64,000 nucleotides of DNA from an uncultured Odoribacter sp. (GCA_944321145.1 CALUKF010000001.1:85042-149041), one strand, 5' to 3'. Shown: positions 17,898 to 27,449, counted from the first letter of the stretch. The notes: generated from the letters alone by a model not told the origin. Numbers and translations are program-made.

Positions 17898-18491
17898 ATG
17901 AAAACAAAATTGAGCAAGACGAAGACAAAGATTATCCTCGTGGCAAGGAAGCTTTTTGCCGAGATGAGCGCATATAAGGCGACGATGAGCAACATTGCGC
18001 AGGCTGCCCACATGAGCCGGCGGACGCTGTATATGCACTTCAAGAGCAAGGAGGAGATTTACCGGGAGGTGGTGGAATACGAAGTGAACCATATCATTGA
18101 ACGGCTGCAAAAGGCGGCAAGTTCGGCATTGCCGCCGGACAGGAAGTTGCGGCTTTACATTCTGGCGCGGTTCAATGTGGTGGACAATCTGGTCAGGGGC
18201 AATAAGTATGTCCGCTATGATTTTGTTTTCAACAGTTTGCGGGTCGAGCAATTGCGCAGGAGAATCGACGTGAAGGAGCGGCAGTTGCTGACGGAAATCC
18301 TGCAAGACGGCAAGGAGCAAGGCATTTTCAATATTAACGACCCGGTGTCGTTCGCCAGGACGTTGCTGATTATGTTTAAGAGCTTGGAGCAGCCTTTTGT
18401 CATCATCGGGCATCGAAACAGGAATTACCAGACGCTGAGGGAGTATGTCGATTTATTGTTTAATGGAATTTTAAATAAAACGAAATTATAA
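17898..18491 (+). CDS. TetR/AcrR-family transcriptional regulator
   Basis: The 197-residue protein has an N-terminal helix-turn-helix (MSNIAQAAHMSRRTLYMHFKS, about residues 34-54) and an alpha-helical ligand domain, as usual for the family. The next gene, a ketoacyl-ACP synthase III homologue, begins 2 bp after its stop, so an acyl-CoA or fatty-acid ligand is plausible (inference). Inverted repeats at 17768-17791 and 17848-17874 are candidate binding sites. Confidence 0.9.
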   Translation: MKTKLSKTKTKIILVARKLFAEMSAYKATMSNIAQAAHMSRRTLYMHFKSKEEIYREVVEYEVNHIIERLQKAASSALPPDRKLRLYILARFNVVDNLVRGNKYVRYDFVFNSLRVEQLRRRIDVKERQLLTEILQDGKEQGIFNINDPVSFARTLLIMFKSLEQPFVIIGHRNRNYQTLREYVDLLFNGILNKTKL

Positions 18492-18493
18492 AT

Positions 18494-19447
18494 ATGATGG
18501 AATTGTATATCAACAAAATCGTCCACTATTTACCGGAAAATGTTGTGCCCAATACGTACTTCAAGGAAGTAAACGGATTGGATGACGAGTGGATTTATTC
18601 GCGTACCGGCATCAAAAACCGCAGCAAGGCGGGCGAAGACGAGAATACGAACACGATGGGTATCAAAGCAGTAGACTTGGCTGTGAAAGATTTGCCATTC
18701 CCGATTGAGGAAGTGGACTTGATTGTGACAGCCACGTATTCGCCATACGACACGGTGGCGACTCCGGCACACATGGTGCAACGGCGGTATCATATCGAGA
18801 ACGCGCAGTGTTTGAGCGTTTCTTCTGCCTGTTCGTCTTTCATTAACGCGCTGGAAATCGTCGAAGGGTATTTTGCGATGGGCAAAGCCACGAAGGCTTT
18901 GGTTATCGGCTCGGAGCATAACACTGCGTATGCCAACGAGAGCGACCCGCAAAGCGGGCATTTGTGGGGCGACGGGGCGGTTGCCGTCTTCATTTCCCCG
19001 AAGAATTACAGCGGGCATGATGCGCAGATTATGAGCATTTATACCCGTGGACTGGGGCATATCGGCAAGGCGGCTGAGGCGGTGTACCTGCGTCCCCGCA
19101 ATGGCGGCATCGGAATGCCGGAGGGGAGGGATGTATTTGTCAATGCCTGCCATTATATGGTAAAGGCGTTGGAGGAGGTGACCCGTGCCTGCGGCAAGAC
19201 TATCCAAGACATTGATTGGATTTCATCCCACCAAGCCAACCAGCGGATTATCAAAACCATTGCACGGCAATCGGATATTCCGGAAGAGCGTTTCCTCATG
19301 AACATTGAGCAACGTGGAAATACCGGAAGCCCCAGTTGTGCCATTTCGCTGTCGGAAAACATCGAGAAGGTGAAGCCCGGCGATTTGGTGGGGTTGACGG
19401 TCTTCGGCGGCGGGTATTCCTGCGGGGCAGTGCTTTTGCAGTTCTGA
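18494..19447 (+). CDS. 3-oxoacyl-ACP synthase III family protein (FabH-like)
   Basis: The 317-residue thiolase-fold enzyme carries the KASIII catalytic triad Cys113 (SSACSSF), His246 (SSHQANQ) and Asn276 (RGNTGSPS). Housekeeping FabH starts fatty-acid synthesis by condensing acetyl-CoA with malonyl-ACP. Here the gene is cotranscribed with tetR rather than with plsX or rpmF, so it may be a specialised copy acting on another acyl group. Two adjacent ATG codons (18494, 18497) could serve as start. Confidence 0.88.
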   Translation: MMELYINKIVHYLPENVVPNTYFKEVNGLDDEWIYSRTGIKNRSKAGEDENTNTMGIKAVDLAVKDLPFPIEEVDLIVTATYSPYDTVATPAHMVQRRYHIENAQCLSVSSACSSFINALEIVEGYFAMGKATKALVIGSEHNTAYANESDPQSGHLWGDGAVAVFISPKNYSGHDAQIMSIYTRGLGHIGKAAEAVYLRPRNGGIGMPEGRDVFVNACHYMVKALEEVTRACGKTIQDIDWISSHQANQRIIKTIARQSDIPEERFLMNIEQRGNTGSPSCAISLSENIEKVKPGDLVGLTVFGGGYSCGAVLLQF

Positions 19448-19496
19448 AAATAGCAGGATGCTGGCGTTTTGTAACATTTTTGTAACATATCTGTTT

Positions 19497-19504
19497 TATC
19501 TTTG
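19497..19504 (+). promoter_or_regulatory. -7 promoter box for ppk-ppx
   Basis: TATCTTTG is an exact match to TAnnTTTG, 38 bp before the ppk ATG. Two GTAACAT direct repeats (about 19471 and 19482) lie just upstream. Confidence 0.65.
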
Positions 19505-19542
19505 TGACTCGATTATATAAATAACAGCCAGACTGTAATTTT

Positions 19543-21624
19543 ATGCAGAAAACAGAAAAACGGATAGCGGAGAATTACGTTGAAAGAGACGTCAGTTGGA
19601 TGTATTTCAACCAACGCATTTTGCTTGAGGCAGAGAAGGAATCGGTGCCTTTGTTGGAAAGGCTCAGTTTTTTGGGCATTTATTCCAACAATTTGGATGA
19701 GTTTTTTCGGGTGCGGGTCGCCACGCTCAACCGTATTATTGAGTATGAGGATAAGAAGATACGCCAGGAGCGGGACAGGGCGATTGAAACATTTAAGGAA
19801 ATCAACCGGCTGAATAATTTGTATTCCGCTGATTTTGAAAAGACGTTTCAAAAAGTGGACAATGCCTTGAAGGAGAACGGCATTTGGCTTGTCAATGAAA
19901 ATGAATTGAACGCAGAACAGGAGGCGTTCATCACACAATTGTACCATTACCGGTTGAATGGGGCGACGACCCCGCTGTTCTTTTCGAGTTTCGAGCAATT
20001 GCATGACCAGCCGGATGAAGAGATTTATCTTGCCGTGGAATTGCGGGATGGCAGTGTGGCAAAAAAGGGTAGCCCCAAGTATGCCTTGATTGATTTGCCT
20101 GTCAAGGAATTTGGCAGGTTTGTGCGTTTGCCGGATGCGGATGGCAAGATTTGTCTCATTTTTTTGGATGACGTTGTCCGTTTTTGTTTGCCGTTTATAT
20201 TTGCAGGCACGCCATATACGGATTTTGAAGCGTATACTTTCAAATTTACGAAGGATGCGGAGATGGAACTCGATACCGACTTGCGAAATAGCGTGATGCA
20301 GAAGATTTCCAAGGGGGTGAAAAGCCGCAAGAAAGGGGAGCCTATCCGTTTGGTTTACGATGCGGACATGCCGGTCAGGATGATGCGCCATTTGAGCCGC
20401 ATGTTGCATATTGACCGTTGGGATACCCAAGTGGCAGGCGGAAGATACCACAATATGAAGGATTTGATGAAATTCCCCGATTGTGGACGGAAGGAGTTGA
20501 AGTATAAGCCTCTGCAGCCGATTCTGAAATCGGATTTCATGATGGGGGGCAGCCTGTTGGATGCAATCCGAGAGAAAGACCGTTTTCTGCACTACCCTTA
20601 CCATAGTTTTTCGAGTTTCCTGCGTTTGCTGAGGGAAGCTGCCATTAGCCCGGAGGTGAGTAGCATCAAAATGACGCTTTACCGCCTGGCAAAGGACTCG
20701 AAGGTGGTGAAAACCCTGATGGCTGCGGCACGGAACGGCAAGAAAGTGACGGTGGTAATTGAATTGATGGCTCGTTTTGACGAAGCATCGAATATCAGTT
20801 GGTCGAAACAGATGCAGGATGCCGGCATCAAAGTGGTGTTTGGCGTAGAGGGATTGAAAATTCACTCCAAATTGGTTTATATTGGCAGTAAAAAAGGGGA
20901 TATTGCCTGCGTAAGCACGGGAAATTTCCACGAAGGAAACGCTGCCCAATATACGGATGTGGCAGTCATGACTGCCCGAAAGAAGTTGGTGCAGGAGGTG
21001 AACGAAGTGTTCGATTTTATCGAGACGCCCTATGTGCCGAGGGAGTTCAAGGAATTGCTTGTCTCACCCAATGACATGCGTAACCAATTAATTGCCAGGA
21101 TTAATAAAGAAATCCGTAATGCGAAGGCGGGCAAGCCTGCTTATATTCTTGGCAAAGTTAATCACATTACAGACAGGGAGATGGTGCGCAAACTGTATGC
21201 AGCTTCAGCAGCAGGCGTGAAAATTAATCTGGTTGTGCGTGGCAATTGCTCGCTCGTGACAGGCGTTCCGGGTATCAGTGAGAATATACGAATTAATGGA
21301 ATTATTGACCGTTATTTGGAACATTCGCGTATCTTTGTATTCGCAAACGGAGGCAATGAAACGTACCTTATCGGCTCGGCAGACTGGATGCCCCGCAATT
21401 TGGATAATCGGATTGAAGTGATGACGCCGGTCTATGACCCGGATATTCAGCGGGAATTGAAGTTGATTGTAGCGTATGGTTTGCAGGACACTTTCCAAGG
21501 GCGGACGGTTGACGGGACAGGACGTAATTTGCCGTGGACATTGGAAGAAGGGGAAGGCATCCGTTCGCAAAGAGCGTTGTATGAACACTATTTGAGCGAA
21601 GAACAAAGAGTGATTAACGATTAA
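19543..21624 (+). CDS. ppk1: Polyphosphate kinase 1
   Basis: The 693-residue enzyme makes polyphosphate from ATP. The N-terminal PPK domain begins with RDVSWMYFNQRIL, and the two catalytic histidines of the phospholipase-D-like domains are His441 (GLKIHSKLVY, the phosphorylated residue by analogy) and His594 (YLEHSRIF). It is followed 9 bp later by ppx, so synthesis and breakdown genes share an operon. The last codons (VIND and stop) are formed by the heptamer repeat that spans the junction. Confidence 0.97.
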   Translation: MQKTEKRIAENYVERDVSWMYFNQRILLEAEKESVPLLERLSFLGIYSNNLDEFFRVRVATLNRIIEYEDKKIRQERDRAIETFKEINRLNNLYSADFEKTFQKVDNALKENGIWLVNENELNAEQEAFITQLYHYRLNGATTPLFFSSFEQLHDQPDEEIYLAVELRDGSVAKKGSPKYALIDLPVKEFGRFVRLPDADGKICLIFLDDVVRFCLPFIFAGTPYTDFEAYTFKFTKDAEMELDTDLRNSVMQKISKGVKSRKKGEPIRLVYDADMPVRMMRHLSRMLHIDRWDTQVAGGRYHNMKDLMKFPDCGRKELKYKPLQPILKSDFMMGGSLLDAIREKDRFLHYPYHSFSSFLRLLREAAISPEVSSIKMTLYRLAKDSKVVKTLMAAARNGKKVTVVIELMARFDEASNISWSKQMQDAGIKVVFGVEGLKIHSKLVYIGSKKGDIACVSTGNFHEGNAAQYTDVAVMTARKKLVQEVNEVFDFIETPYVPREFKELLVSPNDMRNQLIARINKEIRNAKAGKPAYILGKVNHITDREMVRKLYAASAAGVKINLVVRGNCSLVTGVPGISENIRINGIIDRYLEHSRIFVFANGGNETYLIGSADWMPRNLDNRIEVMTPVYDPDIQRELKLIVAYGLQDTFQGRTVDGTGRNLPWTLEEGEGIRSQRALYEHYLSEEQRVIND

Positions 21625-21636
21625 TGATTAACGATG
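21611..21636 (+). repeat. Heptamer array spanning the ppk stop and ppx start
   Basis: Units GATTAAC, GATTAAT, GATTAAC run from inside the ppk C-terminus through its TAA stop to the ATG of ppx. The array holds stops in more than one frame (TGA, TAA) and overlapping TAATG. Confidence 0.8.
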
Positions 21637-22530
21637 GGAAAGGTAAATTATGCGGCTATAGATATCGGTTCGAATGCTGCCCGTCTGCTGATAAAAAGCA
21701 TAGACGAGGAGGCAGAGGCGCCGTTTTTTACGAAAGAGCAATTGGTGCGGGTGCCGCTCCGGTTGGGTGAGGATAGTTTCTCTACGGGAAGTATTTCTCC
21801 GGAAAAAGGGAAGCAATTACTGCGGCTCATCAAAGCATATCGTCAATTGATGAAAATTTACGATGTGAAAGAATACCGTGCGTGCGCCACCTCTGCCATG
21901 CGTGATGCGGAAAACGGCGAGGAATTGGTCAAGAGCATTTATAAAAAGACGGGTATCCGCATTGAGATTATCAATGGCGAAGAGGAGGCTCGGCTGATTT
22001 ATGACAATCACGTGGAAGAACTGCTGGACAAGGATGCCAATTACATCTATGTGGATGTGGGAGGCGGTAGTACGGAAATCAGTCTTATTAATGAGGGCAA
22101 ATTGAAAAATTCCCGTTCGTATAATATAGGCACCGTGCGTTTGTTGAAGGGTTCGGTGACGCAATATACCCGTAGTCGCTTGCGCCGGGATTTGAGCCAG
22201 TTTGCACAACTGTATCCGGGGTTGCGGATTATCGGTTCGGGCGGTAACATTAATAAATTATTCCGTATTGCCATGACGCCGGCAAAGAACAATATTGAAT
22301 TTCCGGTAGAAAAGTTGCAGGCAGTCAATGAGCAATTGAAAGCCTTGAGCACCGAGGAACGCATGGCAAAATACAAGCTGCGTCCAGACCGGGCTGATGT
22401 GATTACCCATGCAGCGGACATTTTCCTGGAAATTGCCGGGCATACAGGAGCACAGACTATACTTGTGCCCACAATCGGATTGAGTGATGGGATTATCGAT
22501 AGTCTGTTCGTGAAGGGGAGAGGGGATTAA
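21634..22530 (+). CDS. ppx: Ppx/GppA-family exopolyphosphatase
   Basis: The 298-residue protein has the ASKHA-type start YAAIDIGSNAARLLIKS and the second phosphate loop YVDVGGGSTEISL, followed by IGSGGNINKL. It corresponds to the short two-domain Ppx/GppA form that removes terminal phosphate from polyphosphate or pppGpp. It is translationally close to ppk1 (9 bp). It converges on a Dabb-family gene with only 3 bp between the stops. Confidence 0.92.
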   Translation: MGKVNYAAIDIGSNAARLLIKSIDEEAEAPFFTKEQLVRVPLRLGEDSFSTGSISPEKGKQLLRLIKAYRQLMKIYDVKEYRACATSAMRDAENGEELVKSIYKKTGIRIEIINGEEEARLIYDNHVEELLDKDANYIYVDVGGGSTEISLINEGKLKNSRSYNIGTVRLLKGSVTQYTRSRLRRDLSQFAQLYPGLRIIGSGGNINKLFRIAMTPAKNNIEFPVEKLQAVNEQLKALSTEERMAKYKLRPDRADVITHAADIFLEIAGHTGAQTILVPTIGLSDGIIDSLFVKGRGD

Positions 22531-22533
22531 AAA

Positions 22534-22827
22534 TTATAGTTCATAGTCTACGCAAGCGCGGTCTGTTTTCAAGGGGGCAATCATTTCGTGAACGATGCGT
22601 TGGTGGGCAGGATGGTTGGCGTAGGCGGAGAGGGCTGCCATGTCGTTGACGAGGGCTTCAAGGCTGAGGTCCCAAGTCTCGGCAGGGTTGATGTTGATGC
22701 CGACGCGGAGTTCTTTTAACTCTGAGATAACAGCAGGCAACTTTTCTAATTCACACTTGATGGCAGCCATGCGTGCTGCTTTGTCGTCCGTGGTTTTGAA
22801 TTTGAAAAATACGATGTGTTTGATCAT
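22534..22827 (-). CDS. Dabb-family (stress-responsive A/B barrel) protein
   Basis: The 97-residue protein (MIKHIVFFKFKTTDDKAARM) is a single Dabb domain, a dimeric ferredoxin-like barrel of unknown specific role. It is the last gene of the minus-strand run that starts at cysQ, 19 bp after the MATE transporter gene, and may be cotranscribed with the sulfation genes. Confidence 0.9.
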   Translation of the reverse strand: MIKHIVFFKFKTTDDKAARMAAIKCELEKLPAVISELKELRVGININPAETWDLSLEALVNDMAALSAYANHPAHQRIVHEMIAPLKTDRACVDYEL

Positions 22828-22846
22828 GATATTGAGTTTTTAATGA

Positions 22847-24169
22847 TTATATCTTTGTTTTCTGCCAATTGAAATACCGGAAGTAAACAAGGCTGCCGAG
22901 CAACAACAGGCAGTAATAGACAATTTCGCAGGTGAAGCAACCGGCTACAGGCCATTTCAGCCACCAGCAGGAGGCGAGAATGTAGGCGGCATAGAATACC
23001 TGGGCGGAGAGTTCGATGGCGAGTGCAGAACGGGTGTTGCCGGTGCCGGAGATGCCGCTAAAGCAGATATTCGACAAGGCAGCGATGAGTAATGCTCCTG
23101 CGATGACCCAAAGGGAAGGGATGGCTTCCTCAATGAGTTGCGCATCGTTAGTGTAAACGGCAAGTATGGGATGGGGGAAGAGAAGCATGAGCACTGCACA
23201 GCCGGCAGCAAAGACAAGGCTGATTTGTGCCACACGCCGGATGATGGGCTTGACTTTCTCGATGGCTCCGGAGCCGATGGCGTTGCTCACTAAAGTGTTT
23301 ACGGTCGTGGACAATGCCTGTACGGGGATGAGGACGAGGATGTAAATGCTCCGGACGACGTTGGCGATAGCAAGTTCCCGTTGCCCGATGTGCTCGATGG
23401 CAAGGAAGAAGACAAACCATGTAGCGAGGGGAACGAATTGTTGCAGCATCATGAATACTGAAACGTTCAGTATTTGGCGAATAACGGGAAAGTCTATCCG
23501 CAGGCGGAGTTTGAGGTTGTACTTTTTCCGGTCGACGGCGTAGCGTGTGTAAAGAAGGAAGAAGAGCAACGAACCTGCCTCTGCCATGACCGAGGCGATG
23601 GCAGCCCCCTCCAAGCCCAGACGAGGCGCACCGAATTTGCCGAAGATGAGCACATAATCAAGCAGCACGTTGATGCCAGCCATGACGATAGCATTCAACG
23701 TGAGGACTTTCGTGCGGATGATGGCGACGTAGAATGCCCGATACATGACGTTTACAAAGGAGAACAGCAATCCCCAGACGCGCACGGTAAAGAAATCATA
23801 GGAGGCTTCCAATATCACTTCGGACGATAGCATGAGTTGCATCACAGGACGCGCGCTGAGCGTGGCAGCAACCAACAGCACCACTGCCATGAGGAAACTG
23901 AAGAGGCTTCCTTGGTTGAGAATGGTGCCTAAGGCGGCAAACTGTCCTTCGCCGTTGCGCCGTGCCATGAGGATTTGCGCGCCGATGCTGAAGCCGAAGG
24001 CAAGGGTGAACAGGCAGATATAATAAAGCCCGCCGAGCGCCGAAGCGCCCAGTTCCACTTCGCCCACGTGCCCAAGGAAGGCGGTGTCCGTCACATTGAT
24101 GACGTTCTGTGCCAATAGCCCGAGGAAAATCGGGTAGCTGACCCGGATGATTTCTTTCTTGTTCTGCAT
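22847..24169 (-). CDS. MATE-family efflux transporter
   Basis: The 440-residue integral membrane protein has about twelve hydrophobic segments and the MATE opening YPIFLGLLAQNVINVTDTAFLGHVG. MATE proteins exchange organic molecules against Na+ or H+. Its ATG directly abuts the TAA stop of the sulfotransferase gene (TAAATG), which implies translational coupling. Export of a sulfated product is an attractive but unproven idea. Confidence 0.92.
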   Translation of the reverse strand: MQNKKEIIRVSYPIFLGLLAQNVINVTDTAFLGHVGEVELGASALGGLYYICLFTLAFGFSIGAQILMARRNGEGQFAALGTILNQGSLFSFLMAVVLLVAATLSARPVMQLMLSSEVILEASYDFFTVRVWGLLFSFVNVMYRAFYVAIIRTKVLTLNAIVMAGINVLLDYVLIFGKFGAPRLGLEGAAIASVMAEAGSLLFFLLYTRYAVDRKKYNLKLRLRIDFPVIRQILNVSVFMMLQQFVPLATWFVFFLAIEHIGQRELAIANVVRSIYILVLIPVQALSTTVNTLVSNAIGSGAIEKVKPIIRRVAQISLVFAAGCAVLMLLFPHPILAVYTNDAQLIEEAIPSLWVIAGALLIAALSNICFSGISGTGNTRSALAIELSAQVFYAAYILASCWWLKWPVAGCFTCEIVYYCLLLLGSLVYFRYFNWQKTKI

Positions 24170-25279
24170 TTACTTGTGTGTATATCCCCAGTCCTGCAAG
24201 GCGAATTCCCAATGCCGTTCCACCAATTCGATGGTGCGGGACTCGTACTTGTAGGCGTTCTTTTTGTATCCTTTTTTCTTCTCCAAATAAGCGGTGATGT
24301 CCGCTTTTGCCGCTTCAAAACCCGGAATGGAGAGGGTTTTGTAGATATGTTCCGTCATGCCCAAAGCATCTGCCTCGAAGTCCTCAAACTTGACTTCAAT
24401 CAAGTTGCCTGACGGGATGAGGTGCTTGTCTTGTTCGTATTTGCGGTAAAGGCGGGCGTATACCTCCAAGATGTTGGCTTCCATTTGCTCCGGTGCGATG
24501 CGTTGCAATTGGAGGGGGATGATGGTGTTCGTAAAGAAACTGCGAGTGGATTCAAACACCGTGTACGGGTTGCGCATCAGGTAGATGAACTTCGCGTTCG
24601 GAAATATTTCCAACAGTTCCTTCACTTTGCCTGTATGGGGCGGGTTCTTGGACAGGAATTGCGTGCCTCCGGTGTCCCAAAGCGAAATCTTCATCAGTTT
24701 CAAGAAGGTTTCGCGGAATGTACGCCGTTCCTCTTCTGTTGCCCGTTCCATGGTCAGGAACCGGTCGCAATAGTCCATCATGTTTTGCGGCAGGTACCAA
24801 AAGTTGTAGTAAGAGCAAGGCATCATGTTCGAGAGGGCGAACTCCTCCTCTTGCGGCAGGTCTACATTCAACTCCATGTTGTCTGTCGGGCGTTTGTCAG
24901 GCATGAGCCATGCCATGGTTTTCTTGAACATGGGCTGTCCCCACATCATAAGGTGTGGGAAAACGGTCTGGTACGTTGTCGTGTAGCCGAAATGCTTGTC
25001 GTGCGCCAACACGTTGTGTACAAACGTCGTACCGCTCCGCCAATGCCCGAGGATGAAGAGCGGTTCCATGTTCACCTCCTTGTCGCGCAGCAGGCGGTTG
25101 TAGCGTCTGTCCTGCACGGCTTTCAGCGGACTGAGGATGCGGCATACGCCTTTCGTCAGCGCGTATTTTGTTTTCCATCCTTTTTCGATATGTTGCCCCC
25201 GGGTGATTGCACGGAAGGTTTTCCAATCCGCCCCAACCAATGTATTTACCGGTAATTTGCTAAATTCAAGTAAGCCCAT
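24170..25279 (-). CDS. Sulfotransferase family protein
   Basis: The 369-residue enzyme has the PAPS 5'-phosphosulfate loop HWRSGTT (WRSGTT at 80-85) and the 3'-phosphate motif LMRNPYTVFESTRS (234-247). It should transfer sulfate from PAPS to an acceptor. The neighbours cysQ, cysC, cysD and cysN make and recycle PAPS, and their order recalls the BT_0412-BT_0416 cluster of B. thetaiotaomicron, whose sulfotransferase has been reported to sulfate cholesterol and related sterols (from memory). The acceptor here is not determinable from sequence. Confidence 0.88.
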   Translation of the reverse strand: MGLLEFSKLPVNTLVGADWKTFRAITRGQHIEKGWKTKYALTKGVCRILSPLKAVQDRRYNRLLRDKEVNMEPLFILGHWRSGTTFVHNVLAHDKHFGYTTTYQTVFPHLMMWGQPMFKKTMAWLMPDKRPTDNMELNVDLPQEEEFALSNMMPCSYYNFWYLPQNMMDYCDRFLTMERATEEERRTFRETFLKLMKISLWDTGGTQFLSKNPPHTGKVKELLEIFPNAKFIYLMRNPYTVFESTRSFFTNTIIPLQLQRIAPEQMEANILEVYARLYRKYEQDKHLIPSGNLIEVKFEDFEADALGMTEHIYKTLSIPGFEAAKADITAYLEKKKGYKKNAYKYESRTIELVERHWEFALQDWGYTHK

Positions 25280-25288
25280 ATATTGATA

Positions 25289-25345
25289 GAGATTAACGAT
25301 TAATGATTAACGATTAACGACGATTCATGATTGATGATTAATGAG
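25289..25345 (-). repeat. Heptamer array between the S23-type and sulfotransferase genes
   Basis: At least six 7-bp units (GATTAAC, GATTAAT, GATTCAT, GATTGAT types) fill almost the whole gap. On the minus strand the array starts within the TAA stop of the S23-type gene. Confidence 0.8.
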
Positions 25346-25697
25346 TCTTTTTATGATAGTTGCGCAAGGCACTAATTTGTGCGCTTGCTTTTTCTATGTT
25401 TATCCGAAAGCCTTGTAGCTGTTGTTCATTGAGGTAGCCTAATCTGTTTGCCAATATTAAGTGGTTCATGGTTTCCATCAGACTGCAATAAGCAATAGAC
25501 AGGAAATGGGCACTGTCTTTGCCTGTATTGCGCGAATTACCTTCAGCAATATTAGCTGGTACGGCAGATATCGCTCTTCTTAATTGGTCAGTTAAGGAGA
25601 ATTGCTCTTCCTTTGGAAAGGTGGCTGTCAATTTATAGACATCAATGGTCATTCCCATTGTTTTTTGCCAAACATCTAATTTCTCAAATGAAAACAT
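25338..25697 (-). CDS. Four-helix bundle (S23-type) protein
   Basis: The 119-residue helical protein (FEKLDVWQKTMGM, RRAISAVPANIAEGNSR, LANRLGYLN) belongs to the S23/four-helix-bundle family first seen in 23S rRNA intervening sequences. Its role is unknown. It is inserted between cysN and the sulfotransferase gene and is flanked on both sides by heptamer arrays, which suggests a later insertion into the operon. Confidence 0.9.
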   Translation of the reverse strand: MFSFEKLDVWQKTMGMTIDVYKLTATFPKEEQFSLTDQLRRAISAVPANIAEGNSRNTGKDSAHFLSIAYCSLMETMNHLILANRLGYLNEQQLQGFRINIEKASAQISALRNYHKKTH

Positions 25698-25708
25698 ACT
25701 TCTTTCTC

Positions 25709-25738
25709 GTTAATCGTTCATCATTAATCCTTCATCAG
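25709..25738 (-). repeat. Heptamer array at the cysN stop codon
   Basis: On the minus strand the last cysN codons (Met-Lys-Asp-stop) and the following leader are made of GATGAAG, GATTAAT, GATGAAC and GATTAAC units. Confidence 0.75.
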
Positions 25739-27175
25739 TTTGACACTTATGCCTTGGCGGTCGAGGTCGTGAATGACACGCTCGATGGCTTCGTAATGCT
25801 CCTCGCCGATGCCCAATCGCGAGAGGTGGATTTCCGGAACTTCCAGCTCCTGCATGTCCTTCATTTCCACTTTGTCGATAATCATGCCCACGGCACTGGT
25901 GTTGTTCGTGATGGGGTCAATCAGGATGAAGGCGCCCGTACTTTTGTTCTTCTTGTATGGGTCGAAGAAGAGCGGTTTGTCCGTGGTGAAGACTACGCGG
26001 GCAATCTCGTTCAACTCCAATGCTTCCGCCGGCGACTGCTCCATGGTATTGACATTCACCTTGTAGCGAATCTTCTCGATTTTCACCCTCGACAGATTGG
26101 TGGTCTGCTTGATGAAAAAGCGTTCTTCCGGGTCCATGCGTTTCTCGTCCATCCATACGAGCATTGCCTCGAAGGTGCGTGAAATCATCGGCAGGTTGTC
26201 CGGATGCACCAGCATTTCTCCCCGCGAGATGTCAATCTCGTCCTCCAGCGTCAGCGTGACGGCTTGCGGCGGGAAAGCATAATCCAAATCCCCGTCGGCA
26301 GTGACGATGGCTTTCACCCGCGACCGCTTCATGGAGGGCAGGGCAACCACCTCGTCGCCTTTGCGTATGATGCCGGATGCCACCGTGCTGCTGAAGCCCC
26401 GGAAGTCCAGGTTGGGGCGCAGGACGTATTGCACCGGATAGCGGAAATCCTCAAAGTTCTTGTCGCTCCCGATGTGCACCGTCTCCAGAAATTCGAGCAG
26501 TGGCTTGCCCGTATACCAAGGCATATTCTCAGAATGTTCTACCACATTGTCCCCTTTCAGCGCAGAGAGGGGAATGCACACAATATCCGGAATGTCCAGC
26601 GGGGCAGCAAACTGCCGGTAGTCCTCCGCAATCCGGCTGAACACCTCTTCCCGGTAGTCCACCAAATCCATTTTGTTCACTGCCAACACCACGTGCTTGA
26701 TGCCAAGCAGCGAGACGAGGAACGTGTGGCGCCGCGTCTGCGTGATGACCCCCATGCGGGCATCCACCAGAATCACCGCCAGGTTGGCAGTCGAGCCGCC
26801 GGTAATCATGTTGCGTGTATATTGCTCGTGTCCGGGGGTATCGGCGATGATGAATTTCCGCCGGTTGGTTGAAAAATAGCGGTATGCCACGTCAATCGTG
26901 ATGCCTTGTTCGCGCTCCGCCTTCAATCCGTCGAGCAGCAACGCGTAGTCGATATTGTCGCCCGCGTTGCCATATCGCTTCGTGTCGCGCTCCAAAGCGT
27001 CCAACTGGTCTTCGTACAACTTCTTGCTGTCGAAGAGCAGCCGCCCGATGAGCGTTGATTTCCCGTCGTCCACCGACCCGGCGGTCAGCAGGCGCAGCAG
27101 GTCTTTCTTTTCGTCCTGGTCTAAGAATGCTTTTATATCTAATTTTTCCATCTTTTTCTGTTTTTCATCTGTCAT
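25724..27175 (-). CDS. cysN: Sulfate adenylyltransferase subunit 1 (GTPase)
   Basis: The 483-residue GTPase has the P-loop GSVDDGKST (33-41), the DTPGHEQY switch and NKMDLVD, with the C-terminal beta-barrel domains of CysN. With CysD it adenylates sulfate to APS, driven by GTP hydrolysis. Translation may start at Met1 or at Met9 (27151, MEKLDIKAF). Its start is unusual: all three reading frames of the preceding repeat array terminate between 3 bases before and 8 bases after the first base of this ATG. Confidence 0.95.
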   Translation of the reverse strand: MTDEKQKKMEKLDIKAFLDQDEKKDLLRLLTAGSVDDGKSTLIGRLLFDSKKLYEDQLDALERDTKRYGNAGDNIDYALLLDGLKAEREQGITIDVAYRYFSTNRRKFIIADTPGHEQYTRNMITGGSTANLAVILVDARMGVITQTRRHTFLVSLLGIKHVVLAVNKMDLVDYREEVFSRIAEDYRQFAAPLDIPDIVCIPLSALKGDNVVEHSENMPWYTGKPLLEFLETVHIGSDKNFEDFRYPVQYVLRPNLDFRGFSSTVASGIIRKGDEVVALPSMKRSRVKAIVTADGDLDYAFPPQAVTLTLEDEIDISRGEMLVHPDNLPMISRTFEAMLVWMDEKRMDPEERFFIKQTTNLSRVKIEKIRYKVNVNTMEQSPAEALELNEIARVVFTTDKPLFFDPYKKNKSTGAFILIDPITNNTSAVGMIIDKVEMKDMQELEVPEIHLSRLGIGEEHYEAIERVIHDLDRQGISVKLMKD

Positions 27176-27194
27176 TTATATTGTAACTGCCTCC

Positions 27195-27408
27195 CCACTC
27201 GCGTTGGTGGGACACCTCCACTCGCCCGAGTGGGATATACCCATCCGCGTTGGTGGGCATGTTCGATGCGCCCGTATCGATGCATTCGATGTTCCCGTAT
27301 TCGATAGTCGCATACGCCCGTATTCGATAGTCGCATGTTCCCGTATTCGATAGTCGCATATTCCCGTATGCGGCATCGGCATATTCCCGTATCCTGCTTT
27401 CGCATGCT
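27195..27408 (-). repeat. 23-bp tandem repeat array in the cysD-cysN gap
   Basis: Two related blocks share a 23-bp period: three units at 27195-27263 (CCACTCGCGTTGGTGGG type, one forming the hairpin CCACTCG-CC-CGAGTGG) and six at 27271-27408 (CCCGTATTCGATAGTCGCAT type, units 27271, 27294, 27317, 27340, 27363 and 27386). Units 2-4 are nearly identical. On the transcribed strand the array is free of stop codons in all three frames. The other junctions of this operon are short, so this 271-bp gap is an insertion. There are no spacers, so it is not CRISPR. Confidence 0.85.
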
Positions 27409-27410
27409 TC

Positions 27411-27449
27411 CTGTCCCATCGTTCATCTTTCATCGTTCGTCGTTCATCA
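27411..27449 (-). repeat. Heptamer array at the cysD stop
   Basis: The cysD stop TGA (27449-27447) overlaps an ATG and opens a run of GATGAAC, GAACGAT and GATGAAA-type units. ATG codons at 27433, 27426 and 27419 are each 7 bp apart and therefore lie in three different frames, leading into the 23-bp array. Confidence 0.75.

Noticed and set aside
27195..27408. CRISPR array
   Set aside because: The 23-bp units are contiguous without spacers and no cas genes are nearby.
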